NCBI GenBank assembly: GCA_937925385.1
Contig: CALEWN010000376.1
Span: 1-9,413, forward strand
Direction: 5' to 3'
Origin: an uncultured Senegalimassilia sp.
GTDB taxonomy: Bacteria > Actinomycetota > Coriobacteriia > Coriobacteriales > Eggerthellaceae
Length of the DNA: 9,413 bases
In this document: positions 1-5,718 of the stretch, piece after piece
How the letters are laid out: each line of letters opens with the position of its first letter
Position numbering within the stretch: position 1 is the first letter of the stretch
Program-made: the position numbers and the translations under genes
Notes under the pieces: generated by a model
Seen by the model: only the letters and a program-made list of their open reading frames with translations
Told to the model about the DNA's origin: nothing
Databases searched by the model: none

Positions 1-179
1 GCACCGGCGACGGTCTCGCGCTTCGACAGGTCTATGTAGCGTCGGGGGAAGTGCGTGAGCAGGTCGCGGACCGTGCGCACGCCCAAACCCGCAAGCGCCT
101 GCGCGCGAGCCGGGCTGACCAGCTTCACGCGCGACGCAGGTTCATCTAAGGCTAATGTTGCTGCGAGCCTATCGGCCAC
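1..179 (-). CDS. recG: ATP-dependent DNA helicase RecG, N-terminal fragment
   Basis: RecG is a superfamily 2 DNA helicase that remodels stalled replication forks and branched recombination intermediates. Only the first 59 codons lie in the window; the rest is off the left edge. The translation begins VADRLAATLALDEPASRVKL. It continues with LAGLGVRTVRDLLTHFPRRY at about residues 30-49, the hallmark of the RecG N-terminal wedge region (family pattern: GVGpk..elL..LGI.TV.DLL.hfPRRY). The start is the GTG at 179-177. It is well constrained, because the fakA stop codon TAG (191-189) lies in the same frame four codons upstream. GGAG at the end of fakA supplies a likely ribosome site. The 9-nt gap and shared strand imply co-transcription with fakA, an order also common in Firmicutes. 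Identity rests on this short stretch plus context, but the motif is distinctive. Confidence 0.9.
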   Translation of the reverse strand, partial: MADRLAATLALDEPASRVKLVSPARAQALAGLGVRTVRDLLTHFPRRYIDLSKRETVAG

Positions 180-188
180 GTTGCCGCC

Positions 189-1820
189 CTACTCCACGGA
201 GAAGACGATGGGGTACAAGGGCTGATCGCCGCGGTGCGCGTCGATCTCCAGGTCCTCGTAGGCTTGCTCGATGCGCTCCTGCAGCGCCTGGAAGTCCTCA
301 TCGGAAAGGTCTTCGCCGGCGAGCAGCGTGCAGGTATCGCAGTCATCGGCCTCCATATGCTCGAGCAGGCCCATGACCACGTCGGAAACGCTGCTGCCCA
401 CGGCATGGATGGCGCCGTCGGCGATGCCGATGACGTCGCCGTCGGCGATGGCGTTGCCCTCGGCGTCCTTTGAATCCTTGATGGCGGTGGTGACCTCGCC
501 GGTTTTCACGTCGGCGAACGCCTCGGTCATGGCCTCGACGTTGTCCCCAAGCGAGGCCTGGGCGTCCACGCCGAACATGGCGGCGAAGGCCTGCGGCACG
601 GACTTAGTGGGCACGACGCCTGCCGGGATGTCGGACAGCTCGCAGGCGGACTGGGCGGCCATGATGATGTTCTTGTTGTTCGGAAGGAAGATGACCGCGT
701 CGGCGTTGACCTTGGCGGCGGCATCGAGCAGGTCCTTCGTGGAGGGGTTCATGGTCTGGCCGCCGGAGACGACCACGTCGACGCCGAGCGACTCCAAGAT
801 CTTGGCGTTGCCCTGGCCTGCGGCGACGGCCACAAACCCGAGCGGTTTGCGCTCGGCATGCTGCTCGGCCTCGAGCTTCTCGGTGCGCTCCTCGGACTGC
901 AGCTTCATGTTATGGATGAACACCTCGGAGATCTGGCCGCGCTCCAGGAAGTACGCCAGCACCTTGTCAGGCGTGTTGGAATGCACGTGCACCTTGAACT
1001 TCGGGGCCTCGCCCACGCACAGCTCGCAGTCGCCCATGGTTGCCAGGAAGTCCAGCGCCTCGGTCTTGTCGAGCACGTCGGAATCCACCAGGAACTCGTT
1101 GCAGTAAGTGAACTCGCTGCCCTCCCAGTCGTTGATCTGCTCGATCTCGACCTTCGGGGCGGCGTCGCGCGCGAATGCCAGCTCGTCGACGAGCGGGCCT
1201 TCCTTGCCCGTGAGGGCGGCCACGAAGCCGTCGATGAGGATAGCAAGGCCGTAACCGCCGGAGTCCACCACGCCGTTCTCCTTGAGTACGGGAAGCAGCT
1301 CGGGCGTGCGCTGCACGCTGGCATACGCCTGTTCCACCACGTAGGCCAGCGCCTCTTCGGCCGACATCTTCTTCTTGCGGGCATGCTTTGCGGCGGCGGC
1401 GGAATCCTTAAGCACGGTGAGGATGGTGCCCTCGACGGGCTTGCGCACCGCGTGGAACGCCACGTCCTGGGCCTTGGCCAGGGCGGACTCGATGGACTCG
1501 GAACTGACGGCGTCGAAGCCGTTGGAGCCTTCGCACAGGCCGCGCAGGATCTGCGAGGTGATGACGCCGGAGTTGCCGCGCGCGCCCATGAGCGCGCCGG
1601 TGGTGATGGCCTTGCGGATTTCGGCGGCGGAGGCGCCGATGGGCAGCTTGGCCAGGCTTGCGACGACGGATTCCAGCGTCAGCGACATGTTCGTGCCGGT
1701 GTCGCCATCGGGCACGGGGAAGACGTTGAGGCGGTTGACCTCGTCTTTGCGCGCGCTGAGGTTTTTGCTGGCGGCCGCGATGGCGTTGACCAGGTCGTTG
1801 CTGGTATAGGTACTAGACAT
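189..1820 (-). CDS. fakA: Fatty acid kinase FakA-like, DAK2 (DhaL) domain protein
   Basis: FakA phosphorylates fatty acids presented by a FakB (DegV-family) carrier, giving acyl-phosphate for phospholipid synthesis. The 543-residue length matches the FakA/YloV family. The N-terminal DhaL kinase domain (about 1-200) has NVFPVPDGDTGTNM at 32-45, with D38 and D40 as Mg-ATP ligands. GARGNSGV lies at 79-86 and DSGGYG at 186-191. The middle domain (about 225-320) has C240, C265, C268 and the HVH motif H278/H280, matching the Cys/His site known in FakA. The C-terminal domain (about 326-543) is EDD/DegV-like, with SGGQTMNPST (352-361) and LPNNKN (379-384). The ATG is preceded by AAGGAGA at suitable spacing. 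The gene sits 50 nt after the Asp23-family gene and 9 nt before recG, so one operon is likely. No fakB partner is in the window. The kinase assignment is by family; the acyl substrate is inferred. Confidence 0.92.
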   Translation of the reverse strand: MSSTYTSNDLVNAIAAASKNLSARKDEVNRLNVFPVPDGDTGTNMSLTLESVVASLAKLPIGASAAEIRKAITTGALMGARGNSGVITSQILRGLCEGSNGFDAVSSESIESALAKAQDVAFHAVRKPVEGTILTVLKDSAAAAKHARKKKMSAEEALAYVVEQAYASVQRTPELLPVLKENGVVDSGGYGLAILIDGFVAALTGKEGPLVDELAFARDAAPKVEIEQINDWEGSEFTYCNEFLVDSDVLDKTEALDFLATMGDCELCVGEAPKFKVHVHSNTPDKVLAYFLERGQISEVFIHNMKLQSEERTEKLEAEQHAERKPLGFVAVAAGQGNAKILESLGVDVVVSGGQTMNPSTKDLLDAAAKVNADAVIFLPNNKNIIMAAQSACELSDIPAGVVPTKSVPQAFAAMFGVDAQASLGDNVEAMTEAFADVKTGEVTTAIKDSKDAEGNAIADGDVIGIADGAIHAVGSSVSDVVMGLLEHMEADDCDTCTLLAGEDLSDEDFQALQERIEQAYEDLEIDAHRGDQPLYPIVFSVE

Positions 1821-1870
1821 TGATGGGATTCTCCTTCATTGAGGCAGGCGGCAAAACGCTTAGGCGCGCG

Positions 1871-2218
1871 CTACTTGCGGACCTTCACGCCCTGCACATG
1901 CACTTCAACCCCGTCCAGCGGGACGCGCGCATACTCCTTCAAAACGAACGTAACCTGGTCGACCAGGTTCTGGGACACCGTGTTGATGTTGGTGCCGTAC
2001 TCGATGACGACGTACAGCGCCACGTGCACGCCGGCATCGGTGGCGGTGACCGTCACGCCGCGGCGCAGGCGGCTGGCGGGCAGGATCTTCGCGATTCCGT
2101 CGGCAGCGGAAGGTGCGGCCATGCCGACGACGCCGTAGCACTCGAGCGCGGCGTTGCCGACCATGTCGGCCAGGACATCGTTGGCAACATGGAGGTTGCC
2201 GGGAATGGTATCGTTCAT
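1871..2218 (-). CDS. Asp23/Gls24 family protein (YloU-like)
   Basis: This encodes a 115-residue protein of the Asp23/Gls24 family, small proteins linked to envelope stress in Gram-positives. The YloU branch is typically encoded directly before the DAK-domain gene, as here. Family features are GNLHVANDVLADMVGNAALE at residues 8-27, GVVGM (30-34), RRGVTV (53-58), VVIEYGTNI (70-78) and the end VEVHVQGVKV. No signal peptide or membrane segment is visible. The start chosen is the ATG at 2218-2216, because GAAAGGAA lies about 7 nt upstream and homology begins just after it. The frame stays open for 36 more codons upstream, but that stretch is rich in Cys, Arg and His, resembles no family extension and overlaps the promoter region. 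It is the first gene of the minus-strand operon with fakA and recG. Its molecular role is not established. Confidence 0.9.
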   Translation of the reverse strand: MNDTIPGNLHVANDVLADMVGNAALECYGVVGMAAPSAADGIAKILPASRLRRGVTVTATDAGVHVALYVVIEYGTNINTVSQNLVDQVTFVLKEYARVPLDGVEVHVQGVKVRK

Positions 2219-2265
2219 GGCGTTCCTTTCTGGCTCGCATATGCGGGCTCGAAACTTCTGCTGGC

Positions 2266-2271
2266 AGTATA
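2266..2271 (-). promoter_or_regulatory. Candidate -10 element for the Asp23-fakA-recG operon
   Basis: Reading the minus strand, TATACT lies about 48 nt upstream of the Asp23-family start codon and would give a leader of roughly 40 nt. No good -35 hexamer is found at 15-19 nt spacing. The expected -35 area abuts the GCATGC palindromes, so activation by a bound protein is possible. This is a weak call based on the -10 alone. Confidence 0.3.
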
Positions 2272-2315
2272 GCGCATGCAATTGTGCAGACGGTATGCAT
2301 GCACGGCGCATGCAA
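2272..2315. repeat. Cluster of GCATGC palindromes, possible operator
   Basis: Three GCATGC palindromes begin at 2274, 2297 and 2308. The last two form a perfect inverted repeat, TGCATGC-ACGGC-GCATGCA (2296-2314). The 10-mer GCGCATGCAA occurs twice as a direct repeat (2272-2281 and 2306-2315). The cluster sits between the candidate -10 of the leftward operon and the -35 of the rpmB promoter, where a regulator could act on both. A binding protein is inferred, not shown. Confidence 0.4.
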
Positions 2316-2335
2316 GGCATAAACACGAAATAATC

Positions 2336-2365
2336 TTGTGATCAGTCGAGTGCGTGTGGTATAGT
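2336..2365 (+). promoter_or_regulatory. rpmB promoter (housekeeping sigma type, extended -10)
   Basis: TTGTGA (2336-2341) and TATAGT (2360-2365) are separated by 18 nt. TGG directly precedes the -10, giving the TGn extended -10 signature. Transcription would start near 2372, leaving a leader of about 64 nt before rpmB. The surrounding AT-rich patch stands out in GC-rich sequence. This is the best promoter match in the window. Confidence 0.65.
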
Positions 2366-2387
2366 TGGAGGGCTTTTTGTGCAAGAG

Positions 2388-2401
2388 CGGCGTTCGCGCC
2401 G
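2388..2401 (+). other. Hairpin in the rpmB leader
   Basis: CGGCG-TTCG-CGCCG forms a perfect 5-bp stem with a UUCG loop in the predicted 5' leader, ending 34 nt before the rpmB ATG. It may stabilise the message or take part in control by a ribosomal protein. Nothing in the sequence proves a regulatory role. Confidence 0.4.
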
Positions 2402-2435
2402 ATACATGCAACCTAGGTACATGGAGTGATGAATA

Positions 2436-2627
2436 ATGTCTAAAGTTTGCGAAATCTGCGGTAAGGGCCCCGTCGCCGGTCGTAGCGTCAGCCATTCCCA
2501 CCGCGTGACGAACCGTTGGTTCCGTCCCAACATCCAGAAGGTCACCATCAAGGACGCAAAGGGCCATGTCCGCAAGGCCAACGTCTGCACCAAGTGCATG
2601 AAGGCCGGCAAGGTCACCCGCGCGTAA
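2436..2627 (+). CDS. rpmB: 50S ribosomal protein L28, zinc-binding (C+) form
   Basis: L28 is a small, basic protein of the large ribosomal subunit. The 63-residue product has the family core SVSHSHRVTNRWFRPNIQKV (17-36), matching the usual vSHsn..T.R...PNlqkv. Two CxxC pairs, C5/C8 (CEIC) and C51/C54 (CTKC), mark the zinc-ribbon form. GGAG lies 9 nt before the ATG. The gene stands alone, divergent from the Asp23-fakA-recG operon, with its own promoter and a strong terminator, so it is probably monocistronic. In some bacteria a Cys-free L28 paralogue is induced under zinc limitation; none is seen here. Length and motifs are typical and nothing looks broken. Confidence 0.97.
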   Translation: MSKVCEICGKGPVAGRSVSHSHRVTNRWFRPNIQKVTIKDAKGHVRKANVCTKCMKAGKVTRA

Positions 2628-2658
2628 AACCTTCGCGGAACCTCCCATACGGGAAATC

Positions 2659-2689
2659 GAAGACCCCCGCTCCAAGAGCGGGGGTCTTC
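2659..2689 (+). terminator. Intrinsic terminator of rpmB
   Basis: A perfect 14-bp stem (2659-2672 with 2676-2689) closes a CAA loop 31 nt after the rpmB stop. The core is ACCCCCGCTC / GAGCGGGGGT. The tail is only moderately T-rich (TCTTCTTG, including the end of the right arm), but the stem is very stable. On the minus strand the tail is poorer in T, so the rightward direction is favoured. Confidence 0.85.
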
Positions 2690-2780
2690 TTGCGTTCGGT
2701 GGACTGCTCTACCGCCGGACAGAACCCTGGCAACCAGAACCATATGCGTGCCTGATTCCACACGGTTATCTATGCGGAGA

Positions 2781-2824
2781 TCGGGCCCCTGCCTTGCAAG
2801 CGCCCGAGATAAAAATGCTTGCAA
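2781..2824 (+). other. Predicted H-type pseudoknot in a gene-free convergent interval
   Basis: Two perfect inverted repeats interlock. TCGGGC (2781-2786) pairs with GCCCGA (2802-2807), and TTGCAAGC (2794-2801) pairs with GCTTGCAA (2817-2824). The second stem's left arm abuts the first stem's right arm with no spacer, so the stems could stack coaxially. Loop 1 is 7 nt (2787-2793). Loop 3 is the A-rich GATAAAAAT (2808-2816), as in classical H-type pseudoknots. The 7-mer CAGAACC is repeated just upstream (2720-2726 and 2735-2741). The element lies between two terminators, and no promoter for it is obvious. It could also form on the minus-strand transcript. The pairing is seen; folding and function are inferred. 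Confidence 0.4.
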
Positions 2825-2843
2825 CCCCTCCCTAACCATAAAC

Positions 2844-2884
2844 AGCGCCGCGCCCCGCTCCTATCAGGAACGCGACGCGGCGCT
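2844..2884 (-). terminator. Probable terminator of the zinc-ribbon operon
   Basis: The outer stem is perfect: 9 bp, AGCGCCGCG (2844-2852) with CGCGGCGCT (2876-2884). An interrupted inner stem is capped by TCCT-ATC-AGGA. On the minus strand the hairpin is followed by GTTTATGG, a modest T-rich tail, and lies 33 nt after the stop of the zinc-ribbon gene. The plus strand lacks a T tract, so leftward termination is favoured. Confidence 0.65.
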
Positions 2885-2916
2885 ATCCTGCAATCGATCG
2901 CAAGCGAAGCAGCACC

Positions 2917-3642
2917 CTAATGCGCCTGCAAAATGAGCAGGCGGCCGCAGTTGGGGCACGTGGCCACGTTGCCCTGGGCGCGCATGTCGAGCACGCGCCC
3001 ATGCTCGATGGGCGTGCGGCATGCGCCGCAGCGCTCCTCGACGAGCAAGGCCAAGGGCACGCCGGCGGTGGCAGCGGCCGTGCGCTCGTAGAGCTTCATG
3101 TCATCGGCGGGCACACGCTGCGCCATGGCTTTGCGCTTGGCCTGCATGTCGGCGATGCGCTGCTTCAGTTCGCCGCCTTTTTGCGCGAACGCGGCGCCGG
3201 CGCTGCCCTCGATGCCCTCGAGTTGCTCTAGGGCCGCGGCCACCTGGGCACGCACCGCCTTGACCTTCTCCAGCTCCGCATCGACGGCGCGCATATCCTC
3301 CTCAAGGACGTCTCGGCGCTCCTGGACGCCCGTCAGCTCCTTGGTGCGCGCATCGACGGTGCGGAAATCGCCTTGCGCCTGCTCGATCTCGTCCTGGACG
3401 CGGCGAGCCTTCTCGGCCAGGCCGTCATCCTCCTCGGTGATGCGCGCGAGCTTGTCCTCGGCCTTGGCCGCAAGCTTCTCCACCTGTTCCGCCTTGGCCG
3501 TAACGGCGCGCTTCTTCGCCATGGCGTCGGCGATGGCCTTGCGCTCGGGCAGCTCTTGAAGCTGCTTCTCGGCTCGGATGATCTGCACGTCGAGCTCCTG
3601 CATATGCAAAAACGCGGCCAAAACCACGGAATCGATCCTCAT
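2917..3642 (-). CDS. Coiled-coil C4-type zinc-ribbon protein (COG1579 / CT398-like)
   Basis: The 241-residue protein consists of a long, highly charged alpha-helical hairpin (about residues 15-190, rich in Glu, Lys, Ala, Arg and Gln) and a C-terminal zinc ribbon. The ribbon ligands are C205/C208 (CGAC) and C229/C232 (CPNC). This is the architecture of the COG1579 family, often annotated as a nucleic-acid-binding zinc-ribbon protein. The Chlamydia member CT398 has been linked to sigma-54 and secretion partners, but no function is secure here. The start is the ATG at 3642-3640, supported by AAAAGGA 7 nt upstream. The frame is open for 58 more codons upstream, but those are Arg/Pro/Cys-rich and overlap the end of the Nif3 gene. 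It is the last gene of its operon, 65 nt after the Nif3-like gene, and is followed by a hairpin terminator. This pairing with nif3 recurs in high-GC Gram-positives as far as I recall. Confidence 0.88.
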   Translation of the reverse strand: MRIDSVVLAAFLHMQELDVQIIRAEKQLQELPERKAIADAMAKKRAVTAKAEQVEKLAAKAEDKLARITEEDDGLAEKARRVQDEIEQAQGDFRTVDARTKELTGVQERRDVLEEDMRAVDAELEKVKAVRAQVAAALEQLEGIEGSAGAAFAQKGGELKQRIADMQAKRKAMAQRVPADDMKLYERTAAATAGVPLALLVEERCGACRTPIEHGRVLDMRAQGNVATCPNCGRLLILQAH

Positions 3643-3661
3643 GCGAATCCTTTTCGTTCGG

Positions 3662-3697
3662 GTGCCCCGCGCACAGCCGAGCCGCGGCGCCGGGCAC
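3662..3697 (-). other. Intercistronic hairpin between nif3 and the zinc-ribbon gene
   Basis: GTGCCC (3662-3667) pairs with GGGCAC (3692-3697). After one C/C mismatch, GCGC (3669-3672) pairs with GCGC (3687-3690), leaving a 14-nt loop. It fills most of the 65-nt gap and has no T tract in the leftward direction. It is therefore more likely an RNA-stability or processing element than a terminator. The role is inferred. Confidence 0.35.
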
Positions 3698-3707
3698 GGT
3701 TTGCTAG

Positions 3708-4634
3708 TTATACGCGCACGGCCTCGGGATAGGACCACCTGTTGCGCTGCGACACCACGGCAACCAACTCGTCGGGCACGCCCGCATCGCGGACGCTGGC
3801 GGCGAGCACGCCGCAAAACGGCAGCTCGGAGGTATCGTGGCCTAAGTCGATCACGGCCATGCCCGCCTGGGACAGGTCGAGCGCATCATGGTATTTGACC
3901 TCGCCGGCTATGAGCACGTCGGCGCCTGCGACAAGCGCGGCGCGGCCCGTGGGACCCGCCGAACCCGTGCAGGTGACGATGCTGGCAACCGCGCGGTCGA
4001 AGCTTCCCCATACGCGCGGCGCGCGGCCGAACACGCTGGTGCAGCGCGCCGCAAGCTGGCCGAGCGTCATCTTCTCGGCGGCAGCGCACAGCTGGCCGTA
4101 GCCCTTCTCGGAACACCCGGCCTTCGGCTCCACCACCCCGCGCAACGACAGCCCCAGCATGCCGGGCAGCATGCGCTGGGCACGGGCGGAAACGTCAAGG
4201 GCGGTATGGAAGTTCATGAGCGCCACGCCCCGTTCGATAGCACGGTACACCACAGCGCCGGAGTTCACCGCCGGCGACGAGGCCGGCCGAAACGACGTGG
4301 GCGGGGTCAGATAGGCCGGATGATGGGTGACGAGCACGTTCGCGCCCGCATCGGCAGCCGCATCGATGGCGCCGACCGTGGGGTCGAGCGCTACGGCCAC
4401 CGCACGCACCGGCGCGGCCGGATCGCCCACCAAAAGGCCCGTGCGATCCCATTCCTCGGCGTCAGCCGCTGGAAACTCGGCGAGAAGCGCCTGCTCGAGC
4501 GCGCCTACCGAAAGCTGGAAGCTTTTGGTGCGCAAACCGCCGACCTCCACGCGCACAAGCTCGGGCTTGCCTCCGCCTTGCGTTGCCTTTTCCTTGGAAC
4601 CTTCGATCTTGATCTTCTTCGAAGCCATATCCAT
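3708..4634 (-). CDS. Nif3-like dinuclear metal centre protein
   Basis: This is a member of the Nif3/NGG1p-interacting factor family, ring-forming proteins with a two-metal site. Some are annotated as GTP cyclohydrolase I type 2 homologues, but the reaction is unsettled. From the ATG at 4634 the product has 308 residues. Motifs are EEWDRTGLLVGD (60-71), THHP (103-106, ligands H104/H105), NFHTALD (141-147), GEVKYHDALD (244-253) and DLGHDTSE (263-270). All expected metal-site regions are present. It carries about 38 Lys/Gly-rich residues before the normal domain start. The start is uncertain. ATG 4634 has AAGGA 5 nt upstream (including an intervening C), and ATG 4628 is also possible. A TTG at 4535 has GGAGG 7 nt upstream and would remove the extension. 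The frame also opens with a TTG at 4637. It lies between the PHP and zinc-ribbon genes on the same strand. Confidence 0.88.
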   Translation of the reverse strand: MDMASKKIKIEGSKEKATQGGGKPELVRVEVGGLRTKSFQLSVGALEQALLAEFPAADAEEWDRTGLLVGDPAAPVRAVAVALDPTVGAIDAAADAGANVLVTHHPAYLTPPTSFRPASSPAVNSGAVVYRAIERGVALMNFHTALDVSARAQRMLPGMLGLSLRGVVEPKAGCSEKGYGQLCAAAEKMTLGQLAARCTSVFGRAPRVWGSFDRAVASIVTCTGSAGPTGRAALVAGADVLIAGEVKYHDALDLSQAGMAVIDLGHDTSELPFCGVLAASVRDAGVPDELVAVVSQRNRWSYPEAVRV

Positions 4635-4696
4635 CAAGTCCTTCCATGTGATGAGGCTTCCCTTGGCACGGCATAAGCCCGCAGGCCCGGCCGCGC

Positions 4697-4717
4697 GCCC
4701 CGCCGCTTCGGCGGAGC
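4697..4717 (-). other. Hairpin in the php-nif3 gap
   Basis: In the 94-nt gap before the Nif3-like gene, GCCCCGCCG (4697-4705) can pair with CGGCGGAGC (4709-4717). On the minus-strand RNA this is a 9-bp stem with one G-U pair and an AAG loop. It follows the PHP gene stop (4729) closely. No T tract follows, so it may attenuate or protect the upstream message rather than end it. Confidence 0.35.
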
Positions 4718-4728
4718 CTTCACAGCCT

Positions 4729-5541
4729 TTACTCTAGCGCAATCTGGCGCCGGTCGCCGGTTGGCGTGGGAACCGTCACGCAGCGGTAGCCCGCCTCGTA
4801 CATCGCCGCAAGCCCGGGCATGAGGTTGCGGTCGACCACGGCCGGATCATGCGCATCGGTGCCGATGGAGCACGGGATGCCCGCGCGGCAGAACGTGCGC
4901 AGAAGATCGGGCGCAGGGAACAGCTCGGCGCACGCATAAGTGAGCCCCGAAGTGTTCACCTCCACCATGCGGCCGCTCGATTGCACGGCCTCGGCCGCTT
5001 CGTCGTAGAGCGGCTGGGGGTTGAAGCTGGGACGATAGCCGAACTTCTTCACCAGATCGGGGTGCGCCATGCACGTGAAGGGCATATCGGTGCAGCTGGC
5101 GGCCTGGCACCACACCTCGAAATAACGACGCCACACCGAATCGACGCCCACATCGTGCCAATGCGGCTCTTGAGCGGGGTCGTCGAAGGCCCACCCGTCA
5201 AGGTAGTGCACGCTGCCGAGCACGTGGATGAAGTTGGAGAAGTCGAGCGCGGAGAAGTCGCGGTCCTCCTGCGCCCCAAGCCAGTCGATCTCGCAGCCGG
5301 GGATGACCTGCATCTCGGGATGCGCGGCGGCTGCGGCTGCGATATCGATGAGGTAATCGGGCAGCCGATCCCATGCCATGGACACCACGTTTTCGGGGTC
5401 CATGGTCGCCGACATGGGGTAATGCTCGGTGACGGCGATGGCGCCGAGCTTAGCGGCCGCGGCGGCGTCCACCAGCTCGGCGACGGTGCCGTGGCCGTGG
5501 CCGGTGTAGTTCGTATGCGTGTGCATGGTTACCAGTTCCAT
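4729..5541 (-). CDS. PHP-domain phosphatase, histidinol-phosphatase (HisK-type) family
   Basis: PHP proteins are metal-dependent phosphoesterases of TIM-barrel-like fold; the closest class is the HisK/YtvP type of histidinol phosphatase. The 270-residue product shows the full set of metal-site motifs: HTHTNYTGHG (7-16), VTEHYP (37-42), PGCEIDW (81-87), GSVHYLDG (109-116, H112), MAHPDL (158-163, H160), VEVNTSG (193-199) and GTDAHDP (227-233). The ATG at 5541-5539 is preceded by AAAGGAG with 5 nt spacing, a strong start. The frame stays open 26 codons upstream without family features. No other histidine-biosynthesis gene is in the window, so the substrate could be a different phosphate ester. 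It is downstream of the cysteine desulfurase gene across a 177-nt gap and upstream of the Nif3-like gene. Catalytic competence looks intact; substrate is the main uncertainty. Confidence 0.85.
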   Translation of the reverse strand: MELVTMHTHTNYTGHGHGTVAELVDAAAAAKLGAIAVTEHYPMSATMDPENVVSMAWDRLPDYLIDIAAAAAAHPEMQVIPGCEIDWLGAQEDRDFSALDFSNFIHVLGSVHYLDGWAFDDPAQEPHWHDVGVDSVWRRYFEVWCQAASCTDMPFTCMAHPDLVKKFGYRPSFNPQPLYDEAAEAVQSSGRMVEVNTSGLTYACAELFPAPDLLRTFCRAGIPCSIGTDAHDPAVVDRNLMPGLAAMYEAGYRCVTVPTPTGDRRQIALE

Positions 5542-5641
5542 GCGGTCTCCTTTCGTTATGAGGTGCCACCGGCGAGATGCGGCAGGTTTGCGGGCTGACG
5601 GGTTCGTTCGGCGAGACATTCACGGCGGCCGATCGTCGCGG

Positions 5642-5668
5642 GCCGGGTGCTGCACGCAGCGGGCCGGC
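5642..5668 (-). other. Second hairpin in the desulfurase-php gap
   Basis: GCCGG (5642-5646) pairs with CCGGC (5664-5668). After a small internal loop, GCTG (5649-5652) pairs with CAGC (5657-5660) around a CACG loop. It lies 18 nt beyond the first hairpin, in a 177-nt gap (5542-5718) with no credible coding sequence and no clear promoter. GC-rich sequence makes such stems common, so confidence is low. Confidence 0.25.
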
Positions 5669-5686
5669 AGCGGGGCGAACCTAGAC

Positions 5687-5708
5687 GGGGCCGCCTTCCG
5701 GCAGCCCC
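5687..5708 (-). terminator. Hairpin just after the cysteine desulfurase gene, possible weak terminator
   Basis: GGGGCCGCC (5687-5695) pairs with GGCAGCCCC (5700-5708). On the minus-strand RNA this is a 9-bp stem with one U-G pair and a GGAA tetraloop, 10 nt past the stop codon. The following GTCTAGGTT is not a proper T tract. It may reduce expression of the distal php-nif3-zinc-ribbon genes relative to rpe and the desulfurase gene. Confidence 0.4.
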
Positions 5709-5718
5709 GAGCGATTCC

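Noticed and set aside
858..1823. Open frame of 321 codons on the plus strand, antisense to fakA
   Set aside because: It mirrors a well-supported gene in GC-rich DNA, shows no family motif, has a His/Val/Gly-rich composition typical of antisense frames and lacks a credible ribosome site.
2690..2843. Possible tRNA or other standard RNA gene in the gap after rpmB
   Set aside because: No T-loop or anticodon-arm pattern is found on either strand, so only the pseudoknot and short repeats are reported.
2748..2936. Small plus-strand frame of 62 codons in the rpmB downstream gap
   Set aside because: It runs through the pseudoknot and the operon terminator and overlaps the end of the zinc-ribbon gene. 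It has no ribosome site and no similarity I recognise.
3888..4676. Open frame of 262 codons on the plus strand, antisense to the Nif3-like gene
   Set aside because: The opposite strand carries all the Nif3 motifs in order. This frame has Arg/His-rich low-information sequence and no recognisable domain.
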